The notes under the pieces were generated by a model. It ran no database searches. It was not told the DNA's origin and saw only the letters and a list, made by a program, of their open reading frames with translations. The position numbers and the translations under genes are program-made. Positions 1 through 11,100 of a DNA stretch of 53,188 nt are shown one piece after another. Source of the DNA: an uncultured Fimbriimonadales bacterium (GTDB lineage Bacteria > Armatimonadota > Fimbriimonadia > Fimbriimonadales > GBS-DC); assembly GCA_937992175.1 (NCBI GenBank), contig CALKLF010000031.1:1-53188 (forward strand). Direction: 5' to 3'. Numbering within the stretch: the stretch's first letter is position 1; each line of letters opens with the position of its first letter.

Positions 1-1
1 A

Positions 2-259
2 ACGCCGACACGCCTGCCCCAACCCCTCACGAACTCTCCCACGCCAGCAACGCCAGCAACGCCTGCCACACCAACCGTCCTCACAGAAACACGCTCCCAC
101 GCCGATGCGCCCGATCCCACAATCCTATCTGCTTCTCACCCGCTGCTCCCAACACCAACGCCAGCAGCAGTCCCAGAGCCTACACCCGCCCCGCCGAAAA
201 CACACGCTCCTTGCCCGCACTCGCCTACCCGCCGCGTGTTCTTTTGTGAGGGGTTATGA
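2..259 (+). CDS. C-terminal part of a Pro/Thr-rich protein (5' end outside window)
   Basis: The frame beginning at base 2 is open to a TGA at 257-259. It encodes an 85-residue tail with PTP/ATP-type repeats (for example NSPTPATPATPATPT and LLPTPTPAAVPEPTPAPP), followed by a short basic and Cys-containing end (RRVFFCEGL). Low-complexity Pro/Thr stretches usually act as extended linkers in envelope or secreted proteins; the function of this gene cannot be told from the tail. The stop overlaps the next start as ATGA (256-259), which suggests translational coupling and supports this frame over the competing frames. Other open frames across this stretch look like shadows. Confidence 0.5.
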   Translation, partial: TPTRLPQPLTNSPTPATPATPATPTVLTETRSHADAPDPTILSASHPLLPTPTPAAVPEPTPAPPKTHAPCPHSPTRRVFFCEGL

Positions 260-561
260 AGCCACCGAAAGCGCCAGTGCGGACCGTCTTCGCGCCACCA
301 TCGATTGGCACGCTGCCCATCCGCCTGCAATACCCGCCCGCGTGGGATCGGGCGCTGAGCGTGCAAATGGAGCGCCAGCGCATCCGGCTGTTCATTGAGC
401 CACGCCTTACCTGCCAAATGCTCGTTCGTGTGCGCCTGTCGGACACGCCCGAAGTGCGCGCGGTGCTGGCGGAAGCGCTCAGTGTGCGCATCAACGGCGT
501 CATCAGCGAAGCGCACCGTATTCGAGGGTGTTCGAAAAATCGGGGGGGCGTCAGCGTTTGA
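256..561 (+). CDS. Small protein of unknown function, 3' end replaced by a MITE-like insertion
   Basis: The frame codes for 101 residues. It starts at an ATG overlapping the upstream stop and preceded by GAGGGG. The first 86 residues look like ordinary coding sequence (MKPPKAPVRTVF..., then QRIRLFIEPRLTCQ and PEVRAVLAEALSVRINGV). The last 12 residues are read from the inserted element at 524-671, and the TGA at 559-561 lies inside it. Removing 157 bp (element plus one copy of the 9-bp target duplication) joins this frame without a stop to the LuxR-type gene downstream, giving one 235-residue ORF ending at 1120. The present gene may therefore be a truncated remnant. I do not recognise a family. 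Confidence 0.45.
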   Translation: MKPPKAPVRTVFAPPSIGTLPIRLQYPPAWDRALSVQMERQRIRLFIEPRLTCQMLVRVRLSDTPEVRAVLAEALSVRINGVISEAHRIRGCSKNRGGVSV

Positions 562-671
562 GATGCCTCGCTCCGCTCGGCATGACAAGGGGCATTCGGG
601 GCGCAACCCCTGTCATTCCGAGTCCCAGGCGAGGAATCTCTACCCACTCGAAGCGTTTTTCGAACACCCTC
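524..671. mobile_element. MITE-like element with 16-bp terminal inverted repeats
   Basis: GAGGGTGTTCGAAAAA at 524-539 is the exact reverse complement of TTTTTCGAACACCCTC at 656-671. The 9-mer ACCGTATTC lies directly outside both ends (515-523 and 672-680), as expected for a target-site duplication; it becomes CACCGTATTC if the terminal C is assigned to the target instead. The 148-bp interior has no ORF of its own but carries one copy of the GTCATTCCGAG palindromic pair (560-587 and 611-640). No transposase is encoded, so it would need one supplied in trans. Confidence 0.75.
560..640. repeat. GTCATTCCGAG palindromic pair, copy 1 (inside the MITE-like element)
   Basis: Left arm GAGATGCCTCGC...GGCATGACA at 560-587; right arm TGTCATTCCGAG...GCGAGGAATCTC at 611-640. 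The arms are imperfect inverted copies separated by a short spacer that itself pairs (GGGG...CCCC). The family recurs at 18051-18133 and 41093-41169. Confidence 0.8.
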
Positions 672-693
672 ACCGTATTCAAACGGTCTCTTG

Positions 694-703
694 GCAGGAA
701 ATC
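694..703 (+). promoter_or_regulatory. GCAGGAAATC motif, copy 1
   Basis: An exact 10-mer 67 bases before the LuxR-type gene. It can form a small GCAG/CTGC stem with bases 704-709. Exact copies occur in two other intergenic regions on the same strand (34452-34461 and 47274-47283). Its role is unknown. Confidence 0.25.
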
Positions 704-760
704 GCTGCAAAGAGAGCGAATCTTATCACGGAAACAAAACCCGTTTATAGGGGGCATCCT

Positions 761-1120
761 ATGCGAACGGTAAAGGTGATCATCTTGGCGCGAGACGAGA
801 TGGTGGCTGCGTTCCTGCGCGAAAGGATTGGCGCTATCCGTCCGATAGAAGTGGTGACGAGCGATACAGTGGATGCTGATGCAATCGTAGCCGACGGGGG
901 GCTATTGACCTTCAGCGAGCGGCGCGTGCTGCGGGTGTGTCAGCACCACGATTGCCTGAGCGATGTGGCGGATGCGCTTTGCATTAGGCGCGACACGGTC
1001 AAGAAGCACTTGGTGCGCATATATCGGAAGTTGGAGGTGAATAGCCTGCATCGGGCGTTGCTGCGCGCGAAGGAGCTGGGACTGCTGGACGAGCAGAGGG
1101 AGGGCAGAGGAGACTTATAA
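761..1120 (+). CDS. LuxR-type helix-turn-helix protein
   Basis: 119 residues. The C-terminal half is a LuxR/GerE-type DNA-binding domain: LTFSERRVLRVC, then the recognition-helix region IRRDTVKKHLVRIYRKL, then VNSLHRALLRAKELGLL. The N-terminal half (MRTVKVIILARD...) resembles the first strand and helix of a response-regulator receiver domain. It is far too short for one, and I see no acidic pocket, phosphoacceptor Asp or Lys, so phosphorylation control is unlikely. ATG 761 has AGGGGGC just upstream. The frame is also open upstream through the MITE-like element; before that insertion it was probably continuous with the gene starting at 256. Targets are unknown. Confidence 0.65.
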   Translation: MRTVKVIILARDEMVAAFLRERIGAIRPIEVVTSDTVDADAIVADGGLLTFSERRVLRVCQHHDCLSDVADALCIRRDTVKKHLVRIYRKLEVNSLHRALLRAKELGLLDEQREGRGDL

Positions 1121-1133
1121 GCGCGCGGGTATT

Positions 1134-1171
1134 CCCCCATGGTGTAATAAAAAAGTTTCCACCATAGGGGG
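1134..1171. terminator. Hairpin after the LuxR-type gene
   Basis: CCCCCATGGTG (1134-1144) pairs with CACCATAGGGGG (1160-1171) with one bulged base. The loop contains AATAAAAAAG. It lies 13 bases past the LuxR-type stop. No T-run follows, so a terminator or an operator are both possible. Confidence 0.4.
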
Positions 1172-1201
1172 TTGGTAAATCAGGGCAAAGTGTGGTATAA
1201 T
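1172..1201 (+). promoter_or_regulatory. Promoter of the WD40 chimera gene
   Basis: GGTATAAT at 1194-1201 with a possible -35 TTGGTA at 1172-1177 (18-base spacer). The box ends 33 bases before the ATG at 1235, and GAGGAAGGGAG lies between, so this mRNA has a leader and a Shine-Dalgarno. Confidence 0.6.
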
Positions 1202-1234
1202 AGGGTGCATACTTGAGGAAGGGAGCAAGCAATC

Positions 1235-1990
1235 ATGAAGCGGATAGGTGGCGTAGGAATAGGGGTGCTTCGCAGCATGCGCGTGGGATGGCTGCTGCTA
1301 ACTCTTCTGCCGGGCATCCTCTGGGCGCAAGGTAGACCCAACATCGTATGGATGGCAGGAGGACACAGTTGGAGTGTTTATTCGGTGTCGTTTTCGCCCG
1401 ATGGTTCGTTGTTGGCGTCGGGGAGTGATGATGGCACCATCAAGTTGTGGCGTGTGTCGGATGGGGCGTTGCTGCAGACCTATGACGAGGAAACAGGCAC
1501 AGGGGTCTTATCCATCCAGTTCTCGCCTGATGGTCGGCTTTTCGGCTACGGGCGATATGATGCGACGGTGGTGGTGGCACGGAATCCGGGCGTCGAGGAT
1601 CGCTATCCGCCTGATACAATAATTGTGGGGGGTCCCGAGGAGCGCGCCTTGGTGTGTCGTGAGCCGGTGCGCTTCCGCTGGACAGGCACCGATGACGCCA
1701 CTGCGCCTCAAGATCTCTACTTCCGCTGGCGACTGGATGAAGGCGACTGGAGCAACTGGTCGCGCAACACCAGTGTTAATCTGACAGGGTTGAGCGACGG
1801 CGAACATACATTTGAGGTGCAGGCGCGCGATTTGGCGGAGCGCATCGATGAGACGCCTGCAACGCGCACCTTCCGCTTCCGCAACGATCCCAACCCGCCA
1901 CAAATCAGCAATGTACGAGTCGATGCGCAAGTGGACCGCGCCGTCATCCAGTTCTCGAGTACCGCGAGTCTTTCGATATTGACATTGTAA
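1235..1990 (+). CDS. Secreted WD40 protein, chimeric and truncated
   Basis: 251 residues. A signal-type N terminus (VGWLLLTLLPGILWAQ) is followed by about two WD40 blades (HSWSVYSVSFSPDGSLLASG, DGTIKLWRVSDGALLQTY, VLSIQFSPDGRLFGYG), far short of a seven-blade propeller. At base 1595 the sequence switches to a segment about 95% identical in DNA to 2771-3128 of the next gene, encoding a DRYPPDTIIV...ALVCREPVRFRW beta-sandwich domain and the start of an FnIII-like domain. Homology stops at 1952 and the frame ends in a short random-looking tail (SSTASLSILTL). I infer a recombination product between a WD40 gene and a copy of the giant gene's domain. It may be expressed, since it has a promoter and RBS, but is probably not a complete functional protein. 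Confidence 0.6.
   Translation: MKRIGGVGIGVLRSMRVGWLLLTLLPGILWAQGRPNIVWMAGGHSWSVYSVSFSPDGSLLASGSDDGTIKLWRVSDGALLQTYDEETGTGVLSIQFSPDGRLFGYGRYDATVVVARNPGVEDRYPPDTIIVGGPEERALVCREPVRFRWTGTDDATAPQDLYFRWRLDEGDWSNWSRNTSVNLTGLSDGEHTFEVQARDLAERIDETPATRTFRFRNDPNPPQISNVRVDAQVDRAVIQFSSTASLSILTL
1595..1952 (+). repeat. 358-bp duplicated segment, upstream copy
   Basis: Aligned without gaps to 2771-3128 at a constant offset of 1,176 bases; I count roughly 16 mismatches, mostly at third codon positions. Both copies are read in the same phase. It encodes one beta-sandwich domain and the start of an FnIII-like domain. Confidence 0.85.
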
Positions 1991-2079
1991 TGGTCAATCA
2001 GAGGGGCGAATGGAAATGGGAACGATTCATCCTCTATGGTATGGGAAAACGTGCCTTTGAACAGGCAAACAAGTCTTGA
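1957..2079 (+). pseudogene. Orphan C-terminal remnant of an unidentified gene
   Basis: Immediately after the duplicated segment ends, a different frame is open to a TGA at 2077-2079. It reads like genuine protein (EYRESFDIDIVMVNQRG, then EWKWERFILYGMGKRAFEQA). It has no start or promoter. It is best explained as the surviving 3' end of a gene whose 5' part was replaced in the recombination that produced the WD40 chimera. The family is not recognised. Confidence 0.35.
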
Positions 2080-2101
2080 TCCAGAGGTAGGAGGTCTCAT
2101 C

Positions 2102-5100
2102 ATGCAGGCGAGAACGGTACTGATAGGGTTTTTGCTGTTTTTGGCGACAATAGTGTCCAGTTGGGCACAGCAATGTTCGCGTCAGTGTCCGCTATGGGAT
2201 GAAGATATTGGTTCCATTATTCTTAGTGGCAATGATGACGGTTCGGTAGGGCCGATACAATTACCATTTCCTGTGCCTGTATATGGCAACACATACACCC
2301 AATTTTGGATCAACAATAACGGGAATGTCACTTTCACAGGTCCTCTTTCCACGTATACAGCTTTTGCATTTCCGAACAATCGGGGCATCGTGATTGTGGC
2401 TCCCTTCTTTGCGGATGTGGATACGCGCCCAGCTGCGAGCGGCAAGGTGCACTATAAAGCCACCAACGATTATGTCGTCATCACTTGGAACAATGTTGGG
2501 TATTACAATAACCGTACTGACAAACTCAACCGATTCCAGCTTATCATTACGCGCGATGGCTACGCAGGATTCTCCTATGCGAACATGGAGTGGACAACAG
2601 GTGATGCGAGTGGTGGATCAGGGGGTTTTGGCGGCTCGCCTGCGCGTGCGGGTTTTGATGCTGGCAATGGGAGAGATGCACTGGTGTTTTGGGAGGGGAA
2701 CACGCAGCAGTCCCTACAGCTGTTGTGCTGTCGCACATTCTGGTACAACTTGCGTACAGGACTTCCTACGGAGGATCGCTATCCGCCTGATACAATAATT
2801 GTGGAAGGTCCCGAGGAGGGCGCCTTGGTGTGTCGTGAGCCGGTGCGCTTCCGCTGGACAGGCACTGATGACGCCACTGCGCCTCAAGATCTCTACTTCC
2901 GCTGGCGATTGGACGGCGGCGACTGGAGCAACTGGTCGCGCAACACCAGTGTTAATCTGACAGGGTTGAGCGACGGTGAACATACATTTGAGGTGCAGGC
3001 GCGCGATTTGGCGGAGCGCATCGATGAGACGCCTGCAACGCGCACCTTCCGCTTCCGCAATGATCCGAATCCACCGCAAATTAGCAATGTGCGCGTCGAT
3101 GCGCAAGTGGACCGCGCCGTCATCCAGTGGACGACCGATGAGCCGAGCACCAGTCAGGTAGAGTACCGCCTGCAGGGCGCGAGCAGCTGGCAGCGCACCA
3201 ACTTGGATACAAACTTGGTCACGGAGCACACGGTTACGATTACGGGGCTACAGGGTCATCAGACCTATGAGTATCGTGTGTTGTCGCGAGATGAGTGCGG
3301 CAACGAGGCGGTTTCGGGGATTGGAACATTCATTGTGCGCGCGGCGGATCTGCGCCCGATAGCGCTGCAGCTTCCGTCTGAATTTTGGCACAGGATTCCG
3401 TTTGAGGTCTCTTGGCAGATTAAAAACGAAGGCACTCTTGTAGCGTCTGACTGGATAGATCGGCTCTATTTCTCGCGCGACGACCAGCTGGATAGTTCTG
3501 ATAGATTTGTAGGAGACTATGGGTACGCAGGTCTGCTGGAGCCTGGACAATCCGTTACTCGTGCGCAAAACATCACGATTCCTCGCGCATGGATTGATGA
3601 GGAGGGTACTTACTATATCATTGTCGTAGTTGATGCTACTAATCGAGTGGATGAGGGCGTGCGTGAAGAGAATAATACTTTAGCGCGTTCGTTTACAGCG
3701 CGTGATACGATTCCTCCTACTGTATCCATCACGCGCGCTCCTGCGGAGGGCGCTTTAGTCTGTACGCTGCCGGTCGAGTTTGCTTGGCAGGGGAGCGATG
3801 ACTACACGCCTGCTGACCAGCTGCAGTATCGGTATCGGGTGAACGGCGGTGCGTGGACGGCGTGGAGTAACGAAACGCAGGTCAGCTTGACCAACCTGCC
3901 GCAGGGTGTGGCTGTGTTTGAGGTGCAGGCGCGCGATCGGCGCGAGAACGAGTCCCAAGTCGCGCGACGCTCGTTCCGCGTAGATACCCAGCCGCCCGTG
4001 ATTACCGCCTTGCGCACGGAGAACCTGCGTCCTATTAGTGTAGAGGTGGTGTTCGCGACCGATGAGCGTTCTACCTCGCGCGTGGAATATAAGCGCAGCG
4101 ACGAGACTGAGTGGCGCAGTGTGAACGCCAGCACAACTTTGCGGACCACCCACCGCGCGTTGCTTGCCAATTTACAAGCCGATAGTGAGTATCAGTATCG
4201 TGCGATTGTGCGCGACGAGTGTGGGCACGAGAATGTGTCGTCCACGCAGACTTTCCGCACTCCTGCAGGCGCAGATCTCGTCGTGTCGGCTGCCAACGCG
4301 CCTACACAGGCAACTGCGAACACCCCCTTCAACTTCAGCTGGACAGTGCGCAATCAGGGTGCGCTACGGGCTTCGCAAGCGTGGATAGACCGCGTCTACC
4401 TGTCACAGGACAGCACGCTGGGCAACGACGATCGGCTGCTGGCAGAGCGCGGTTACAACGCGGGACTGGACGCGGGGCGAGAGGTTGCCCGCAATGCAGC
4501 GATTGTTATTCCTGCCGATGTTGCAACTGGCGACTACTACTTGATTGTGTTCACAGACGCCCTGAATGCTGTGTCCGAGACCGACGAGAGCAACAATACT
4601 CGCGCAGTCGCTGTGCGCGTGCAGGCAGTCGATAACCCACCCGACACGGAGATCACGGAAGGTCCTGACGAGGGCGGGATAGCCTGCAGCCTGCCGATTA
4701 TCATCCGTTGGCGTGGTAGCGACGCCGAGACGCCTGCGGATCAGCTGCAATTCTCGTATCGCTTGGACAACCAGCCGTGGTCGGACTGGACAAACGACAC
4801 TGAGATTACGCTGAATGAGCTAAGCGATGGGGCGCATGTGTTTATGGTACGGGCGCGCGACGGCGCCGGTCAGGCTGATGCAACGCCTGCAATCCGCCGC
4901 TTCTATGTGGGAGTGAACCCGCCGCAGATAAGCAGCCCGCGTGCGCAGGTGCAGCAGGCTTCGGTTGTGATTAGCTGGGGCACGAACATCCCTGCGACCT
5001 CGCAGGTCGAGTACGGTACGACGCCCGCACTGGGGCAGAGCAGCCCGCAAGATAGCCAACTCAAACAAAATCATAGCGTCGTCCTGCGCGGGCTCCAACC

Positions 5101-8100
5101 GAACACCACTTACTACTACCGCGTGAAATCCGTTTCTGCCTGTGGCGTGGAATCGGTGTCGGAACTGTTCACCTTCCGTACAGGCAACATTCCTGACCTC
5201 ACCATCGAGCCTGTGCAAATCCCCAACGAGATGGGCACGTGGCAGACTTACATCTTCCAGTGGCGCGTGCATAACAACGGGCAGGGGGATGCCGTCGGCG
5301 AATGGTTCGATGGGTTCTACCTCTCGTCGGATGAGCAGTTGGACGCCAACGATCGGCTCATCCGCTGGGTTCGACGCCCTGCGAATCTGCGCAGCGGCAC
5401 GAACTACCTGAACGCTGCAGAGCTACGCATCCCCACTATCGAGCCTGGCGCATACTATGTAATCCTCATCGTTGACCCGCGCAATGCCATCCACGAAAGC
5501 GATGAGAACAACAATGTCGCGGTCTACGGACCCGTGCAGATTGTGCGCACAGACGCGCCCGTAATCGCAGAGATTGACGACGCAACAGCGGAGGAAGGCG
5601 TCGCCTACCGCGGCCCCACGCCCCAGCTGATCCAAGGCACGCCACCCATTCGCTGGAGCTTGCAGAGCGGACCGCCAGGCATGGTAATCGACTCGAACGG
5701 TCAAGTCTCGTGGGCGCGTCCTGTAGGCAATGTCCAGCCGTATGCGATCACTATCAAAGCGGAGAACGCCGCGGGCTCGGATACCGAGACTTGGTTGCTC
5801 ACGGTAGCACCGACTTATCGTGCGGAAGCACAAACCGACGCGGAAGTCGTCGTGGCAGGTACCCCTGTGACGATTACGGGGCGTGCGATTTCGCTAGCGA
5901 CAGGGCAACCACGTCCCAACTCACCTGTGAAGGTGCGACTGCGTATTCGCGGGCTGGAGCGCACGCTGGACGCTGTAACGAACGCTCAGGGCGAGTTCAG
6001 GGTGATCTATGTATCACTGCCGCGCGAGGCGGGGCAGGTGGAGCTCTGCGCAACGCATCCTGGCGATAACCGCTTTGAGGCGCAAGATCGCTTCACGCTG
6101 ATAGCGATGTATTATGAACCTGAGCGTACACAACACGACCTCATCCCGTTCACTGACTACGAGTTCACAACGGTCTTGCGTAATGCGGGTGACACGCCGC
6201 TTGGAGGCATTCAGTACGAGATTCTGAACCAACCGACAGAGTTGTTCGCGCAGGTTCAGGGTCCCAGTACGCTGGAGGGACTGGGGGCGGGCGAGGTACG
6301 CTTGCGCGTGCGCGCCGAGACGCAGCGCGATTTGCGGGGCACGCTCGTGGTGCGGGCATACAACGCGCAAGGCGTGCAGGCGCAGTGGGCGCTTCAACTG
6401 AGTATCCGTGCGCCGCGCCCCGTGCTTACTATTACGCCGAACCAATTAAAGGCAGCGATGCTGCGTGGGGATCAAACGCTGGTGAGTTTTACTGTACGCA
6501 ATGACGGCGGCGCACCAACCGACCCGATGCGTGTTGCCCTGCCGAATGCCCCGTGGCTGAACTTGACCACGAACGAGGTGATTCCGCCGCTCGCGCCCGG
6601 CGCAGAAGCCGTGGTGACGCTCCAACTTACGCCAGCTCCTGACCTACCTTTGGGTCCCTACAACGGAACCATTGTTGTCGGGCAGGGACTGTACTATGGC
6701 GTTGCCGTCCCCTTCCGCTTCAACTGCGTCTCGAATCGCAAAGGCGACCTCGCGGTTCGCGTGGAGGATGAGGCAACCTACTGGGGTTTGGACGGCAACG
6801 AGAACCCGAACCGCCCGTTGGTGCGTAATGCAATTGTGCAACTGCGCCACCCAGAAACGAATGTGCTGCTCTACGAAGCTGTTACTGAGAGTGAAAATGA
6901 GCCTCTGCTGATTCGCGACCTGACCGAGGGCTACTACACATTAGTCGTGCAAGCGCCGCAGCATGCCACTTACCGTCAAACTTGGCTGGTGGAAGGCGAT
7001 CGCGTCACGGAAGTGCGTGCGTTCATCCCGCGTGAGGTCATCCGCTATCGGTGGAGCGTGCGCCCGACCGACATCCCCGATGTAACCATCATAACGCTGG
7101 AAGCGGTCTTTGAAACCTATGTGCCGCAGCCTGTGGTGACCGTGAACCCGCCGTTAGTGGACTTGTCTCAGATAGAAGAGTCTGCACAAATTGACTTCGT
7201 AGTGGAAAACCAAGGTCTTGTGAAGGCGGAGAATGTGGAGTTGGAGCTGCCGTCGCATCCCAACTGGCGGTTCACGCTGCTAACCGATCAGATTGGCGAC
7301 CTGCAGCCGCGTGAGCGACGAGTCGTGCCCGTTCTGGTGGAGCGAGTTGAAGACGGCGGTTCCCTAAGCAATCCGCCGTGCACCATCGTGTCGGGTGTGC
7401 GTTGGGAGCTCGTGTGCTTCGACCGTAAGTACTATCGTGTGCCAATCGTGTGGGTAAAGGCGTATGGTAACTGCATCGGTGGCATCACTGGCTGGGGTGG
7501 AGGTGCGTCGGGCGGTATAGGCGGCGGCGGCGGCGGTTGGGGCAGCGGTGGCGGTACAGGCGGTGGAGCAGGTAACCCTTACTTCTATCCGCCCTCGTTC
7601 GAACCACCTCAAGAGTGTGAGCCGTGTGACCCTGCGAATTTCGAACCATCCCAGCTCGCCTGCTCTCGAGTAGACATCGGGCAGCTAACAGGACATGCTT
7701 TGAACGCTATGATAACGGCGCTTACGCAGGGCTGGGTTGGCGTGGAGAGCAATGATACAGAAACCTTCGCGCAGCTGTGCTTGCAGACCTGCTGCAACTC
7801 GGATGGGTCGATTGGTATTGCAGGGCGTGCTAGCGCAGGCTTCAGTATCCCGCTCAAGCTCAACAGAACCTCCGTGAGTGTTGATCTGAGTAATATCGAT
7901 TTGGAGCCAATCGAAGTGGATCTGCCTGATATAGGTCTGTGTAGAGTCGAACTAAACCTCTCTGGGAACGCAGAGATTGGAGTGATGGTTTCGGGGAACC
8001 TATCTGGGTCGGCATCGTACACACGCGGATGTGATGTAGGATGCGAGAACAATGTGCCTACCCTGCAAGCGCAAGGTAATGCTTCCCTAACGATCACTGG

Positions 8101-11100
8101 AGGCGGACGAGCTCAGGTTGAGGGAACTGCCAGTTTACAATGTCTCGGAACCCAGATAAGAAGTGTCCAAGTAACGGGCACTGCGACGGCAGTTGTCCAG
8201 ACAGGTGCAAGCTTAGGGTTCACCTACGACGACTGTAAGGGGCTTCGTCTGCTTAGGTGCTTTGAGGGAATCTTCGCCGAGTTCGAGTTGAGTCTTAAGC
8301 TAAGATATAGATTGGGCAATGAGGAGCAGGAGGTCGTTCTGGGCATTCCGTGTACGCGCTACTATTTCGTCTGCCCTGTCGGCAACAATGACGACTGTGC
8401 TCCCCCTAATGACTGCACCAACTTCGGATGTGGCGACTACTTCGGTCAGGGTGGGCTTATGATGGACATTGGCGATCTGTCAGGGCAGATAGAGCAAGCG
8501 TTGCGTTCGTCGTTGTCGCCGTACCTCTATCGCTACAAGATGACGCCCGTCTCTAACATGGAGCGCTACTTGGTAGGCGAAGATGGCGACTTTCAGCCTG
8601 CAGATGGCGAAGAGGGAGTCTGCGCTCGTGTGCGCGTGCAACTCCAACAACAAGTGGTGCTATCGCGTCAAGCGTTCAACGCGGAGTTGGAGATAGCGAA
8701 CCCTTCGGACGCTGAAAATGTGAGCGGGGTGCTGGCGTTCTTTGACATTTACGACGCGGAAGGCAACCTCGCCAGCGACAAGTTCGCTATCTACCCACCT
8801 ACCCTGCGCAACATCAACGCCATTGATGGAACAGGAGTAATCGCCCCTGACACGATAGCCACAATCAACTGGATTATCGTACCACGAAAAACCGCTGCAC
8901 CGCAGGAGACCACCCGCTACTATGTGAGTGGTGTGTTGGTCTACACGGTAGCAGGTACGACCTACACAGTGCCACTTCTGCCTGCGCCCATCGATGTGCA
9001 GCCCGATCCTACCTTGGAGCTGGACTACTTCTGGCAGCGCGATGTGTTCGCAGACGACCCGTTCACGCCGGAGGTGGAGCCATCCGAGCCGTTCTCACTC
9101 GGTCTGCGCATGATGAACACGGGCTTTGGCACGGCGCGGAATGTACGCGTGATCTCAGGACAGCCGCGCATCGTGGAAAACGAGCGCAACCTGCCTATCG
9201 AGTTCCGCATCATCGGCTCGCAGGTGAACGACCAGCCAATTACTCCGTCTCTAACGGTGAATCTGGGCGATTTGCCGCCACAATCGACGGCAGTTGCCCG
9301 CTGGCTGATGATTTCTAACTTCCAAGGGCGGTTCGTGGGGTTCAATGCGACCTACCGCCATGTGAACCCGCTGAACGACGACAGCCTCTCGCTCATCGAC
9401 CGTGTGGACATTCACGAGCTCGATCATGTTGTGCGTATCCTGCACCCGCAAGATGACCGCAAACCCGACTTTCTGGTGAACGCCACGCCTGACCCGCAGT
9501 ATCTCCCTGATGTGGTGTTCAACAGCACGGGCGAGGTACACCCTGTGCAGGCGCGCTTGGATGGTACCGTGGATGGTCCAATCAACAACGCACGGCTGCA
9601 AACGCGCTTGACTGTCTCAAACCCGCCCCAAGGGTTTGTCTATATCCGTATTCCTGATCCATCGGGGGGACAGCATCCCTTGCTGCGCGTGGTACGCTCA
9701 GACGGGCGCGAGATACTGATGGAGTCAAACGCTTGGACGACGCACCGCGTGCGCCGACCTGCAGGGGGCTCGCCCTACCGCGAAGACCTTGTGCACATTT
9801 TCGACCACGATAGCACGGGGGTCTATACGCTGATTTACGGGTATCGCCACCCCGTAAATGTGGATGCAGGCGAGACGAAGCTGCAGCGCGATGGTGTTGA
9901 GGTGCGGATGGGCGGGACAACTGGACTGGTCGTGACGGCTGTGTTCCCCGACAGTATCTATGTGCAGTCCCATGACCGCAGCGCGGGTATTCGCGTGACG
10001 AATGTGCGCGCACGCGAGGGCGACTGGCTGCGGATTCGCGGTACTCTGCTTACTGCTGAGAACGGCGAGCGGTATGTAGAGGCGCGAGAGACGGTCAAGG
10101 TCGGCGAGGGCATGCTCGATCCGCTCGGAATGACCATCCGCACCCTCTATTGTGGCGATTTCCACTTCAATCCGGCTACAGGCGAAGGGCAGCGCGGCAT
10201 GGCGGGCGGCGCAGGGCTGAATGTGATTGGCTTGCTCGTGCAGGTTAGCGGTGTGGTCTCCTCCACAGCAACGGACCACTTTCTCATGGTTGACGGCGAT
10301 GGTCGTGCTGTGAAAGTGTGGCTCACGCCAGGCATGGTCGCGCCGCCTGCGGGTGCGCTTGCGCGTGTAACAGGCATTGTCTCACCCCAGCGCATTGGTA
10401 ACGATCTGTACCCGACAATCCGTGTCCGCCGCCCAGAGGATGTCCAAGCACCACTGGAGCCTCTGCCGATTCACTCGCCTGCCACTGTAATCCGCAGCGG
10501 CTGGAACCAGTTCACTTTAGGCGGCGTGCCCGCGAATCCGAACCCGCTTAGCGTGCTAAGCAACTTCGACACAGGCGACGGTTTAGCGAACCGATTGCGT
10601 CGCTTCGAGCCGCTCAGCCAGCAGTGGCTCACCTGGGATCCGAACGCGCCGCAACGATTCGGTGGGCTACTGGTGGGTGAGGGCTATCAGCTACAATCTG
10701 CCAATAGCCTGCCCATCCAGTTCGAGGGCGTGCCGTTTAACGCCATTGATATCTGGCTGAGCCTGCCGCGTCAGGGCTACACTGTCGTGGGACATCCCTT
10801 CGATGCACCTGTGCCGTGGGAGACCGTGAAGGTGGTGGACGGCTTGCAAGCGCTGAATATGTTCACGGCGGCGCGAGTGCAGTCGCCTCCGTGGCTCGAT
10901 TCCAGAGCCACCTACTTTGATAACTTGAGCCAGACATCTCGCACGATGGGGTTGCCCACGGACAATCCCGACAGCGTGCTGATGGAGCCTTGGCTTGGCT
11001 ACCGCGTAGAAACCTTCCGCGACCAGTTAGCACTAATCGTCTCTAATCGTGCCCCAGTTGCCGTGGATGATGAGGCAGCGACAGAGATCGGAACGCCTGT

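Noticed and set aside
136-710. Minus-strand open frames of 156 and 161 codons at the left edge
   Set aside because: They run through the MITE-like element and its palindromes and show no protein-like pattern. The plus-strand frames have the ATGA overlap and a Pro/Thr repeat logic.
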